From Gammaproteobacteria bacterium (GTDB lineage Bacteria; Pseudomonadota; Gammaproteobacteria; Chromatiales; Chromatiaceae): a stretch of DNA of 43,196 nucleotides. Positions within the stretch are counted from its first letter, which is position 1; each line of letters begins with the position of its first letter. Below, piece after piece: positions 17,158 through 24,948 of the stretch. The position numbers and the translations under genes were made by a program. The stretch is from positions 1 to 43,196 of the forward strand of contig JASJCU010000023.1 in the NCBI GenBank assembly GCA_030065815.1, written 5' to 3'. Below the pieces are notes generated by a model. The model saw nothing but the letters and a program-made list of their open reading frames with translations. It did no database searches and had not been told where the DNA came from.

Positions 17158-17784
17158 GCCGCGGCGCGCGCGCATCAGCGCCAGGCCCACGGCAAAAAGC
17201 ATCCACGATGCCGGCAACGGCAGACGGTCGGTGTCGGCGAGAAATACGAACTGCTGGCCGGCGGCCACGACGGTCGCGGCCGCGGTGAAATCGATGACCA
17301 GCGTTCCCCACAGGTCCGGCAGCGACACCGGGTCGAGATACTGTGCGATCAAGGCATCGACGCCGGGCCCGAGCGGGCTCTGGAAGCCGCGCCCGACGTT
17401 CGACCCCGGTGTGTAGGTATTGGTGTCGCCGTTCTGCAGGCCGAGGATGTCGAACACGATGCCGGCGACCAGCCCGTTGATGGTCAGCGATGCGATATCC
17501 GCGGCGCTGACGTTGTCCAGGGTCCAGAGGCCGAGCACGCTGCCGCCGCTGACGTTACCGAGCGTCGAGCCCTGTTGCGACAGCGACCAACCGGTGCCGA
17601 ATGCCGCGCCGGCATCCGGTTGGGTGGTCACCCAGGTGACGGTCTCGCTGCTGCTGTCGGCGAACACCGCCGTGACCTCGATCCCCGCCATGTCGGCGCC
17701 GGTAACCAGGTCCGAGACCCTGGGCACGGCGTGGACGACGCCCGAGAACACCAGCAACACTGCCAATACCAAGCCGTTACGCAT
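17143..17784 (-). CDS. secreted protein with VPLPA/PEP-CTERM-type sorting signal
   Basis: A 213-residue protein. The N-terminus is a signal peptide (MRNGLVLAVLLVFSGVVHA, cleavage after A19). The body is rich in small polar residues, Gly, Ser, Thr and Asp, with no recognisable enzyme motif. The C-terminus reads LPLPASWMLFAVGLALMRAR followed by a basic end: a PLPA motif, one membrane helix and Arg residues, the tripartite exosortase/VPLPA-CTERM sorting signal. Such proteins are cleaved by an exosortase and usually occur with exopolysaccharide loci; no exosortase is in this window, so it must lie elsewhere. The start ATG 17784 has AAGG about 8 bases upstream. It is the first gene of the leftward operon and its stop overlaps the lasso precursor start. 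Confidence 0.8.
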   Translation of the reverse strand: MRNGLVLAVLLVFSGVVHAVPRVSDLVTGADMAGIEVTAVFADSSSETVTWVTTQPDAGAAFGTGWSLSQQGSTLGNVSGGSVLGLWTLDNVSAADIASLTINGLVAGIVFDILGLQNGDTNTYTPGSNVGRGFQSPLGPGVDALIAQYLDPVSLPDLWGTLVIDFTAAATVVAAGQQFVFLADTDRLPLPASWMLFAVGLALMRARRGGRAG

Positions 17785-18139
17785 GTCGATTACCTTAGCT
17801 GAAGCCACGGCCTTCCGGTGCCGAAGCCGGTGGGATTTCTCACGTGGCCGACGCACCGTCCGGCGCCCGCAGACGCCGGCCTTATGGGAAGCAAACGACT
17901 TGCCGCCGCCGTCGATACCGCGGACCCCGTGGCACTGCGGCGCCAGTATCGCATGCCTACCGCGTCATTTTGGCGTCAGCGTCCAGTTTACCGGCCCCGC
18001 GTCCCGATCCGCCCGACTATCTCACGAAGCGCGCCGGTGCCACAGTGACCGGCTTCACGAACGGCTCGTGCCCCGGGCGACCGGCTCGTTTACACTCGCC
18101 GCGCCGCGCGAGGCATGTCGATGACGGACGGATGACAGG
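17785..18139. promoter_or_regulatory. divergent intergenic region between VPLPA-CTERM/precursor operon and lasso cyclase
   Basis: 355 bp without a credible gene. It must hold the promoters for both directions unless transcription enters from elsewhere. I see a possible rightward -10 (TACACT, around 18090) without a good -35, and no convincing sigma-54 -24/-12 element although TGGCAC half-sites occur on both strands. A 54-codon rightward frame beginning at 17884 has shadow-like composition and no family features, so I do not call it. Confidence 0.5.
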
Positions 18140-19888
18140 ATGCGGGGTTTCACGCTGCGGGTCGACTGGTCGACCGACGAGTGCACCGGCGACCCGGCGC
18201 ATCACCAGTCCGCCGACGGGCGCTGCCGGATCTGGTTCGACGGCCGCCTCGACGACCGCGCGGCGCTCGCGGCCACGCTCGCGTCGTCCACCGCCCACCC
18301 GGATGCGCGGCTGCTTCTCGACGCCTACCGGCGCTGGGGTCGCGACTGCGCGGCCCGGCTGGTCGGCGATTTCGCGTTCGTGATCTGGGACAGCGCGGCG
18401 CGCCGGCTGTACGGCGCCAACGATCCGCTGCAGATGCGCACGCTGTACTACGCCGATCTCGGCGACGCCATCGTGCTCGCGAGCAGCGCGGCGGGGATCT
18501 TCGCGCTCGGTTGCCAGGCACCGCTGCTGGACCGCGGTGCACTGGCGGCGTGGCTCGCCGGCTGGCCGGATCCCGACCGCTCGCTGTACCGCAACGCCGT
18601 GCGTCTGCCCAGCGCCCATTGGCTGCAGGCCGGCCCCACCGACATCCGCCGCGGGCGCTTCTGGGACATCGATCCGGCCCGCCGTATCCGCCACCGCGAC
18701 GACGCGGACTACGCGCGGCATCTCGACGAGGTGTTGCGACATTGCGTCGGCGACCGCCTGGCGTCACGCCAGCCGACGGTCGCGGCGCAGCTCAGCGGTG
18801 GTCTCGACTCGAGCACCGTGTGCGCGGTCGCCGCGCCGCTGCTGGCGGCATCGGGGCGCACGCTGGCGACGCTGTCGCACGCCTACCCCGCCGATACCGG
18901 CTGCGACGAATCGGCACCGATCCGCGCGACGATCGATCATCTCGGCATCCGCGAGGGTCGCACGCTGACGATCGCGGCCGCCGACGGTGACGCCTTCACC
19001 GAGCTGTACCCGCCGACCTGGGAGAGCCCCGGCTGCGTCGCCTCGCCGCGTCACGCCGACGAGATGCAACTAGTCCGCGAACTCGGTGCCGACGTCCTGC
19101 TGACCGGCTCCGGCGGCGACGAGATGGTATGGGGCCACAGCCTCAGCTACACGCAGCGCCTGCGCGACGGTGACCTCGGCGTGGTCCTCGAGGTCGTACG
19201 CGGCAGCCGGCGCCTCGGACTGCCGCTGTGGCAGACCCTGGTGCAGCTGTTCGTCCGGCCGTTCGTAGCGCAGCGCGCACGCGACCTGGTGCGCCGCGTG
19301 CGCGGGCACGAGGCCCCGACCCGCGTGCCCGACTGGATCCCGGCGAGCGCCCGCGACGATCTCGCAGCCGCGCCGCTGGCGGTCGACGACACGCCGACGT
19401 TCGACAACCCGGCGTTGCAGGCGCGCTACCACGCGCTGCGCTTGAGCGCGACATTCAACGTCGTGCGCTCCTACGACCACGTCGCCGCGGGGCACGGTGT
19501 CGCGGTGCGCCATCCGTTCTTCGACCGCCGGCTGGCCGAGTTCTGCTTCGCGATACCGCACGAGCAGTGGATCCGCCAGCACTACCCGAAATGGCTGCTG
19601 CGCCAGGCCATGCGCGGGCGCCTGCCGGACGCCGTCGTGTGGAACCCGCACAAGGTCACGTTCAACCGCTTCTTCGGCGCGCTGCTCGCGGCGCAGGCCG
19701 CGCAGCTGCGCCCGCTGCTCGCCGACCGCCGGCTCGAGGACCTCGGCCTGCTCGACACGGCCGCGGTCATGCGGGCCTTCGACGGCGTCGTCCGCAGCCG
19801 CGGCGCGAGCCTGCGCGTCGACCTGCTGTACGTGCTGCTGACGCAGCTGTGGTTGCGCCAGTTCGGTGACGACGTCAGCGTTGCGTGA
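18140..19888 (+). CDS. lasso peptide cyclase (asparagine-synthetase-like C protein)
   Basis: A 582-residue protein of the class B asparagine synthetase fold. The N-terminal glutaminase-like domain is kept (DGRLDDRAALAATL, GDFAFVIWD) but residue 2 is Arg, not the catalytic Cys, so it cannot use glutamine. The synthetase domain has the ATP pyrophosphate loop SGGLDSST (219-226) and LLTGSGGDEMVWG. Family knowledge: McjC-type cyclases adenylate the ring Asp/Glu of the core and close the isopeptide bond with Gly1. The ATG at 18140 is the only good start, since an in-frame stop lies at 18122-18124. The 3' end overlaps the convergent B2 gene by 14 bp. The neighbouring B1, B2 and A genes make amino-acid metabolism an unlikely alternative. 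Confidence 0.92.
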   Translation: MRGFTLRVDWSTDECTGDPAHHQSADGRCRIWFDGRLDDRAALAATLASSTAHPDARLLLDAYRRWGRDCAARLVGDFAFVIWDSAARRLYGANDPLQMRTLYYADLGDAIVLASSAAGIFALGCQAPLLDRGALAAWLAGWPDPDRSLYRNAVRLPSAHWLQAGPTDIRRGRFWDIDPARRIRHRDDADYARHLDEVLRHCVGDRLASRQPTVAAQLSGGLDSSTVCAVAAPLLAASGRTLATLSHAYPADTGCDESAPIRATIDHLGIREGRTLTIAAADGDAFTELYPPTWESPGCVASPRHADEMQLVRELGADVLLTGSGGDEMVWGHSLSYTQRLRDGDLGVVLEVVRGSRRLGLPLWQTLVQLFVRPFVAQRARDLVRRVRGHEAPTRVPDWIPASARDDLAAAPLAVDDTPTFDNPALQARYHALRLSATFNVVRSYDHVAAGHGVAVRHPFFDRRLAEFCFAIPHEQWIRQHYPKWLLRQAMRGRLPDAVVWNPHKVTFNRFFGALLAAQAAQLRPLLADRRLEDLGLLDTAAVMRAFDGVVRSRGASLRVDLLYVLLTQLWLRQFGDDVSVA

Positions 19889-20327
19889 AACCCGGCAGGC
19901 GGTGTTCGAACGCCGCCTGCAGCGGGCGGTAGCCGGACACGACGGTCGGCGTGTCGTTGAGCAGCCGCGCCCCGTCGGTCAGCCACGCATGCGCCTCGAG
20001 CGCGCCATCGGCACTCTCGCGCACGCCGACCTGTAACGTCGCGGCGACGTTGCACGCGGCGAGCAGCCGCTTCTGCACCAGGCAGCGGCGCAGGCAGTTC
20101 ATCGACGACCAGTGGTGCCTGCCGGCGACCTCGCTCAGCGCGATCAGGCGCGCGACCGCGGCGGCGTCGGCCGTGCTGCGGTCGCGCTCCGGCGGCACGT
20201 CGAGCCAGTGCCGCCAGGCCGGATAGGGGCGCAGGCGGATCACCAGGTCGACCCACGCGAACTGCAGCCATGCCCGGACCAGCGTGCGCAGGTCGGCGGG
20301 CGGGTAGCGCCGCACCGCGTCAATCAT
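19875..20327 (-). CDS. lasso peptide leader peptidase B2 (transglutaminase-like)
   Basis: A 150-residue protein, the usual size for stand-alone B2. It carries the Transglut_core3 pattern: NCLRRCLVQKRLL with Cys78 as nucleophile, then LQVGVRE, EAHAWL with His113, and LLNDTP with an Asp that can complete the triad. Family knowledge: B2 cuts the leader after position -1, guided by the B1-bound leader, and hands the core to the cyclase. Its ATG 20327 lies eight bases before the end of the B1 gene (overlap ATGATTGA), and its stop overlaps the convergent cyclase gene. The conserved LRRxG segment is partly changed (LLAACN), a mild divergence. Confidence 0.9.
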   Translation of the reverse strand: MIDAVRRYPPADLRTLVRAWLQFAWVDLVIRLRPYPAWRHWLDVPPERDRSTADAAAVARLIALSEVAGRHHWSSMNCLRRCLVQKRLLAACNVAATLQVGVRESADGALEAHAWLTDGARLLNDTPTVVSGYRPLQAAFEHRLPGFTQR

Positions 20328-20595
20328 GCGCACGGGCGAGACCCTGTCTGGCGAGATCCTGCAGCAGGCCGTCGAGGTCGGCGCGGGCGGCCGCGGGCTC
20401 GACGGCGTATTCGTCGCTGATGCGCGCGACCACGGCATCGCCATCGCCGAGTTCGCGGTACAGCTGCAGCATGCGGCTGGCGACCGCGTTCAGCGCATAG
20501 TAGTCGCCACTGTGCAGATCGAGGATCACCGTCTCGTCACGTACCGTCTCGATCAGCAGGTGGCTCGGGATCACGTACTCGGGCATCGTCGTCAT
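20320..20595 (-). CDS. lasso peptide leader-binding protein B1 (PqqD-like RRE)
   Basis: About 91 residues with the PqqD fold signature LDLHSGDYYALNAVASRML (residues 26-44) and the winged-helix pattern of a RiPP recognition element. Family knowledge: stand-alone B1 binds the YxxP...L...G leader motif and presents the precursor to B2. The precursor at 16973-17146 has that motif exactly. I chose ATG 20595 because the first strand (PEYVIPSHLL) follows; ATG 20619 and TTG 20646 are also in frame. It overlaps B2 by 8 bp, the usual B1-B2 order. 123 bp separate it from the lipoprotein gene upstream. Confidence 0.9.
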   Translation of the reverse strand: MTTMPEYVIPSHLLIETVRDETVILDLHSGDYYALNAVASRMLQLYRELGDGDAVVARISDEYAVEPAAARADLDGLLQDLARQGLARAHD

Positions 20596-20718
20596 CGCGC
20601 TGCTTGGGACCGCAGTCATGATCCGGCCGCCGACCGCGCTTGGCAACCACCGCGCCGCCCACCGGACACGCGCCGGTACTCCGGGTCGGCGCCGCTGCGA
20701 CCGCCCCGCGCCATCGAC

Positions 20719-21759
20719 TCAGGGCGCCGGGCGGCGCGTGTCGCGCTGCTGCTCGCGCAGCCGGGCAAGCTTCTCGAGCACGTTTTTGGCACGATCGATA
20801 CGCGCGACTATCCCTTCGTCACCGGGCTTGAGCGTCAATGCCGCCTGCCAGGTCGCGACCGCGGCCTCGAGCTGCTCGTCGAGATACAGGTGGTCACCGA
20901 GCTTGACCAGGGCCTCGATGCGCGGGCTCAGCATCGACAGCGCCTCTTCGCGCAGCCCGGCCACCTCGGCGTTGTTCGGCTGCAGGCGCCCCACCTCGTC
21001 GAGCATGTCCAGGGCCGTGCGGTAGTCGTGCGCCTCGATCGCGGTCTTGGCGTCTTTGAGCAGGACCTTCGCGCGCGCCTGGCGCTCGCGCTCGGCGCGT
21101 TCCTTGCGGCGTTCGGCATTGGCGCTGGCGATGGTCCGCAACTGCGCGTCGACGACCGCAAGGCGCTGCTCGATCGCCGGCTCGGCGGGCAGCCAGGCGA
21201 CGATCTCGAAACAGCGCTTGGCCAGCTGCGGGCGGTCGGCGACGTGCACCTCGGCGCAGCCGAGCAGCGCCTGCGTCTTGCCGCCCAGCGCCTCCTTCCA
21301 GTACAGGCGTCGCGACGTCAGCACCAGGTCGTCGGGCTGCGCGTTGGACAGCTGTTCGAGCAGGCCGACCTTGCGCTTGAGGTTCTCGGCGTCGCCGACC
21401 AGGATGCGATCCTCGAGCGCGCGCTCCTCGCGCTCCCATTCCGCCTCCAGCGTGGCCTGCGCCGCCGCCATCGCGGCGGCATCGTCGACGGTCAGCGACG
21501 CCGACGCCAGGTAGCGCCGCGCCTCCACCCAGTGCCCGCCCTTGGCCTTGTCGCGCGCGACCGCCAGCGCCTCGGCGGCACTCGCCGGCGGCTCGGCGAG
21601 CGGCTCTGCCGGCTGCAGCCCGTCGCCGAGCCCGGCGCACCCGGCCAGCAGCACGGCACCCAGCGCGAGCAGCGCCAGGCCGCCACTCGAACGCGGCCGC
21701 CGCCCGGCCGCGGGCCCGGTCGGAGGCCTGTCGAAGCGCCGCCCGCGGATCCGCGTCAT
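20719..21759 (-). CDS. TPR-containing outer-membrane lipoprotein
   Basis: About 346 residues. A long basic N-terminus leads into LALLALGAVLLAGC, a lipobox with the acylated Cys. The rest is alpha-helical, Ala/Glu/Arg rich, with TPR-like repeats (for example DYRTALDMLDEVGRLQPNNAEVA and LEAAVATWQAALTLKPGDE) and a coiled-coil stretch RRKERAERERQARAK. The gene is read in the same direction as, and just behind, the adenylate cyclase. Starts at ATG 21789 (2 bp after its stop) or 21759 are both possible. Role unknown; similar lipoproteins often sit beside class III cyclases in gammaproteobacteria. Confidence 0.75.
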   Translation of the reverse strand: MTRIRGRRFDRPPTGPAAGRRPRSSGGLALLALGAVLLAGCAGLGDGLQPAEPLAEPPASAAEALAVARDKAKGGHWVEARRYLASASLTVDDAAAMAAAQATLEAEWEREERALEDRILVGDAENLKRKVGLLEQLSNAQPDDLVLTSRRLYWKEALGGKTQALLGCAEVHVADRPQLAKRCFEIVAWLPAEPAIEQRLAVVDAQLRTIASANAERRKERAERERQARAKVLLKDAKTAIEAHDYRTALDMLDEVGRLQPNNAEVAGLREEALSMLSPRIEALVKLGDHLYLDEQLEAAVATWQAALTLKPGDEGIVARIDRAKNVLEKLARLREQQRDTRRPAP

Positions 21760-21793
21760 CGCGCCGGCGGCGCCGTTGCCCGAGCGCATCGGC

Positions 21794-23302
21794 TCAGTCC
21801 CCGGCGGTCGACAGGATCTGCTCGATGAGCAGGTCGGCGTTGACGTCGTGGGCGACGGCGTCGACGTCCATCGCGCACACCTCGACGTCGCGGCGTCGTC
21901 CCTTCAGGCGCGCCGGGCCCATGTCGCGGTAGTGCTCGAGGCTGCCCGGCTGGCCGCCGGCGAGCATCGCACCGGTCAGCAGCACCCCGCCGGGTTCGGC
22001 CAGCCCGCACAGGCGGGCGGCCACGTTGACGGTGTCGCCGACGACCGTGTATTGCATGCGGTCGGCGCTGCCGAGGTTGCCGGCGAGCATCGGTCCGCTG
22101 CTGATACCGACGCGCAGCCGCACCGTCGCGAGGCCGAGCGGCTTGCGGATCCGGTTGACCCGCACCGTCAGCTGCTGGATCAGCATGCCGCAGGTCAGCG
22201 CGTGCAGACCGTGGTGCGGATCGGCGCGCGGCGCGCCGAACACGATCATGATCGCGTCGCCGATGAACTTGTCGACCGTGCCACCGCAGCTCTCGGCCGC
22301 CAGCGCCAGATAACCGAAGTAGTCGTTGAGCAGGGCCGCGACCTCGCCCGGTTCGCGGGTCTCCGACAGCTCGGTGAACCCGACGATATCGCAGAACAGC
22401 ACGCTGCCGGTCACGCAGTCGCCGCCGAGCGCATTCGGCGAATCGCCTTCGAGCACGCGTTGCGCGACCTGGGGTGACACATAGCGCGAGAATGCCGCCT
22501 CGACGACATGCTTGCGGCGCGCGCCGTCGGCGAGGTGCTGGAAGGTCTCGAGTACCTGGCCGATCTCGTCGCGGCGTTCGAGCACGCCGTCGAGCGCGCG
22601 CTCGTCGAGCGCCTCGCCGGCGCGCGCGAGGCGCGCGATCGGTCGCGACAGGCGATGCGCCAGCACCGAGGCGAGGATCACGCCGGCAAAGATCAGCAGG
22701 GCCGTCGAGACCATCAGGAAACGCAGGGTCTGCTGCAGATCGTTCTCGAGCGGCGAACGGTCGATGCTGAGCGTCACATAACCGGCCGTGACGTCCTGGT
22801 AGACCACGGGGCTGACGTAGGTCACGGCCTGGTACTCGCCGTTGTCCCAGTCCCACGAGTGTTCGCCGGTCAGTCGGAAGCGCCGCGCGTAGTCACCCGG
22901 TGGGGTCACGCCGGCGATCATGACCGGCACGCCGTCGGCATCGTTCAGCGCCGCACCGAGCACCAGCTCGCTCTGCGAATGGCGCTGCAGCAGGATCTGC
23001 AGCGCCAGCGTGTCCGCGGCCATCAGCGGCTCGCCGCTGACCCGCGCCAGCTGCTCGACGATGACCTGGCTGAAACGGTCGACCTGGCTGCGGTAACCGG
23101 CCTCCTGCTGCTGGATCAGGTAGAAGCCGAGCACGCCCATGGCCAGTACGATCAGCGCCGCGATGCTGACCGACCACTTGAGGCCGAGCGGGATCGACGA
23201 GTTCTCGTAGCGCCGCCACATAGCACGCAGCATAGCGCCCGGGCCGGCGCGATGACGCGTTCCGGCCGGTATGAATACGCTGTCGCTGTGATGACTGGGC
23301 AT
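21794..23302 (-). CDS. membrane-bound class III adenylate cyclase with HAMP
   Basis: About 502 residues. A first membrane helix (SVSIAALIVLAMGVLGFYLI) is followed by a periplasmic sensor region, a second helix (FLMVSTALLIFAGVILAS), a HAMP-like segment (HRLSRPIARLARAGEAL) and the cyclase catalytic domain. Catalytic marks are LFCDIVGFTELSE and KFIGDAIMIVFG (metal Asp residues and an adenine-type Lys) and VVGDTVNVAARL (Asn/Arg for transition state). It should make cAMP in response to a periplasmic signal. ATG 23302 was chosen; ATG 23233, close to the first helix, is the alternative. The downstream TPR lipoprotein is probably cotranscribed. Confidence 0.9.
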   Translation of the reverse strand: MPSHHSDSVFIPAGTRHRAGPGAMLRAMWRRYENSSIPLGLKWSVSIAALIVLAMGVLGFYLIQQQEAGYRSQVDRFSQVIVEQLARVSGEPLMAADTLALQILLQRHSQSELVLGAALNDADGVPVMIAGVTPPGDYARRFRLTGEHSWDWDNGEYQAVTYVSPVVYQDVTAGYVTLSIDRSPLENDLQQTLRFLMVSTALLIFAGVILASVLAHRLSRPIARLARAGEALDERALDGVLERRDEIGQVLETFQHLADGARRKHVVEAAFSRYVSPQVAQRVLEGDSPNALGGDCVTGSVLFCDIVGFTELSETREPGEVAALLNDYFGYLALAAESCGGTVDKFIGDAIMIVFGAPRADPHHGLHALTCGMLIQQLTVRVNRIRKPLGLATVRLRVGISSGPMLAGNLGSADRMQYTVVGDTVNVAARLCGLAEPGGVLLTGAMLAGGQPGSLEHYRDMGPARLKGRRRDVEVCAMDVDAVAHDVNADLLIEQILSTAGD

Positions 23303-23411
23303 GACGGTGCCTGCAACTCGGCCTCGGCCTCGCGGAGACGCGTAATCTACCACTTCGGGAAGCAGAATACGGCCCGCAGCGCAGCAGCCCGACCGCGTCG
23401 CGACCGCCGCC

Positions 23412-23434
23412 GCTAATGTTATAATATTACAAAT
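23412..23434. promoter_or_regulatory. AT-rich near-palindrome with TATAAT, divergent promoter region
   Basis: TAATGTTATAATATTACAAA stands out in GC-rich surroundings. It contains a perfect rightward -10 hexamer TATAAT (23420-23425) and is close to symmetric, reading TGTAATATTATAAC on the other strand. It lies between the leftward cyclase gene and the rightward small exported protein. No good -35 is visible for either direction, so an activator site or operator is possible. Confidence 0.45.
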
Positions 23435-23578
23435 GACGCCGCGCCGCGGCTTGCCGGCGGGCGGCGGCTCGCCCGGTCATTGCCCCGCCGCGCCTGCCAT
23501 GGCCGCCCGGTTCAGTCTGTGTTCAGCGTCACACCGCTAGCATCACGGCAGGCTCGCAGGCAACGCGGGAGGCAGACG

Positions 23579-23953
23579 ATGCGGACGATCACGGCAGCGG
23601 CGCTGGCAGTCCTGGCGACGACCGCCGGCACGGCAACGGCGGCCACGGCAGCGCATATCGGCTACGCCGAGGTGCTGTCCGTCGCACCCGTCTACGAGCG
23701 GGTCCTGACCCCGGTCTCGCAACGGCAGTGCTGGAAGCGGCGCATGACAGCGGCGCCGGCCGGCACACGCGACACCGGCAGCGAAGCGGTGGCCCGGCAC
23801 TGCGTCACCGCGTGGCAACCGACATGGCGTCAGGCGCTGACCGGATACCGTGTAAAGTACCGGTATCGGGGTCGCATCGGAACGACCCGGACCGACCAGC
23901 ACCCGGGCGAGCGGATCCGCGTGCAGCCGCGACTCGAGGCGATACACTTCTGA
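23579..23953 (+). CDS. small exported protein of unknown function
   Basis: A 124-residue protein with a signal peptide (MRTITAAALAVLATTAGTATA). The mature part opens YAEVLSVAPVYERVLTPVSQ, then QCW, and ends YRVKYRYRGRIGTTRTDQHP with GERIRV. This pattern resembles proteins that carry a glycine-zipper 2TM segment between the two halves, but here the middle is short and has no glycine zipper. Two Cys residues (in QCW and HCVT) could form a disulfide. GGGAGG lies about 6 bases before the ATG at 23579. It is followed by another small exported protein and a two-component system in the same direction. Confidence 0.75.
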   Translation: MRTITAAALAVLATTAGTATAATAAHIGYAEVLSVAPVYERVLTPVSQRQCWKRRMTAAPAGTRDTGSEAVARHCVTAWQPTWRQALTGYRVKYRYRGRIGTTRTDQHPGERIRVQPRLEAIHF

Positions 23954-23984
23954 TGGTAGGCGACGCGAGATCCAGGACGACGGC

Positions 23985-24257
23985 ATGACACAGAGACTTT
24001 CGGAGACGCTGTTGGCGCTGCTGCTGGGCGTGACGATCGCGCTGCCGGCTCTCGCCGGGCCGGACCGGCGCAAATCGCTCGACGAGGCGGTGTCGGATGC
24101 GCGCGACCGCTACAACGGCCGCGTGCTGTCGGCCGAGACCCAGCGCCGCAACGGGCGCGAGTCGCACCGTATCCGGATCCTGACCGACGACGGCCGGGTC
24201 AAGCGCCTGAACATCGACGCCGAATCGGGCCACAGCGAACGCAAACGCCGCAAGTAA
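23985..24257 (+). CDS. small periplasmic PepSY-like protein
   Basis: A 90-residue protein with signal peptide MTQRLSETLLALLLGVTIALPALA. The rest, LDEAVSDARDRYNGRVLSAE and SHRIRILTDDGRVKRLNIDA, has the pattern of a single PepSY domain: helix, then a three-stranded sheet. Such proteins commonly precede PhoP/PhoQ-like two-component genes in proteobacteria and may modulate the sensor, which is inference here. The next gene starts 11 bp downstream, so it is probably cotranscribed with it. Confidence 0.8.
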   Translation: MTQRLSETLLALLLGVTIALPALAGPDRRKSLDEAVSDARDRYNGRVLSAETQRRNGRESHRIRILTDDGRVKRLNIDAESGHSERKRRK

Positions 24258-24268
24258 CGGGGCCACGG

Positions 24269-24946
24269 ATGCGTATCCTGGTAGTCGAGGACGAACCGGC
24301 GCTGCGCGCGCAGCTGGTCGACCAGCTGCAGGCCCGCGGCTACTCGGTGGACGCCGCCGAGGACGGCGAGACCGGACTGTACCTGGGCCGCGAGTACCCG
24401 ATGGACCTGGCGATCGTCGACCTCGGCCTGCCGCGCCTTTCCGGGATCGACGTGATCCGCGAATTGCGCACCCTCGAACGTAACTTCCCGATCCTGATTC
24501 TGACCGCGCGCGACGCGTGGCAGGACAAGGTCGAGGGCCTCGAGAGCGGCGCCGACGACTACCTGACCAAGCCGTTCCACAGCGAGGAGCTGATGGCGCG
24601 GGTCAACGCGCTGCTGCGGCGTGCGGCCGGGCACAGCAGCCCGGTGCTCGACTTCGCCGGCATCCGCATCGATACCGTGGCGCAGACCGTTACCGTCGAC
24701 GGCACGAGCGTCACGCTGACCGGCCACGAGTACCGCATCCTCGAGTACCTGATGGTCCATGCCGGCAAGGTGGTGTCGAAGACCGAGCTGACGGAACACG
24801 TCTACGACCAGGACTTCGACCGCGACAGCAACGTCGTCGAGGTCCTGATCGGGCGCATCCGCAAGAAGGTCGACCCGGGCGGCGAGCGCAAGCCGATCGA
24901 GACCCTGCGCGGGCGCGGCTACCGCCTGGTCAGAGACCCCGCCTGA
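24269..24946 (+). CDS. OmpR/PhoP-family response regulator
   Basis: A 225-residue protein. The receiver domain has the acidic pocket VVEDE, phospho-acceptor Asp51 (AIVDLGLPRLSG), the conserved Thr in ILTARDAW and the Lys in DDYLTKPF. The C-terminal winged helix (LTGHEYRILEYLMVHAGKVV, IRKKVDPGGERKPIETLRGRGYRL) is the OmpR type. The nearest pattern is PhoP/QseB. It is followed after two bases by its histidine kinase. The signal is unknown; the two small periplasmic proteins upstream may be accessory. Confidence 0.93.
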   Translation: MRILVVEDEPALRAQLVDQLQARGYSVDAAEDGETGLYLGREYPMDLAIVDLGLPRLSGIDVIRELRTLERNFPILILTARDAWQDKVEGLESGADDYLTKPFHSEELMARVNALLRRAAGHSSPVLDFAGIRIDTVAQTVTVDGTSVTLTGHEYRILEYLMVHAGKVVSKTELTEHVYDQDFDRDSNVVEVLIGRIRKKVDPGGERKPIETLRGRGYRLVRDPA

Positions 24947-24948
24947 CG

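Larger units (their letters stand above)
13540..20595. other. lasso peptide biosynthetic region embedded in exopolysaccharide operon
   Basis: Within these 7 kb are the precursor A (16973-17146), an HPr-kinase-like kinase, a nucleotidyltransferase-like protein, cyclase C, leader peptidase B2 and leader-binding protein B1. A, the kinase and the nucleotidyltransferase are read leftward in the same run as the WecA-like transferase and the polysaccharide genes. C is read rightward from the divergent intergenic space. B2 and B1 are read leftward in a separate unit. No ABC exporter of the McjD type, TonB receptor or lasso isopeptidase is visible. Confidence 0.82.

Noticed and set aside
17884..18048. 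54-codon rightward frame in the divergent lasso intergenic region, considered as a second precursor
   Set aside because: It has no YxxP...L...G...T leader, no Thr-x-Gly junction and no ring acceptor at position 7-9.
17785..18139. sigma-54 promoter, as used before many exosortase-system genes
   Set aside because: TGGCAC half-sites occur on both strands but none has TTGC at the proper distance.
18140..19888. true asparagine synthetase AsnB
   Set aside because: There is no Cys at position 2, and the gene sits with B1, B2 and a lasso precursor.
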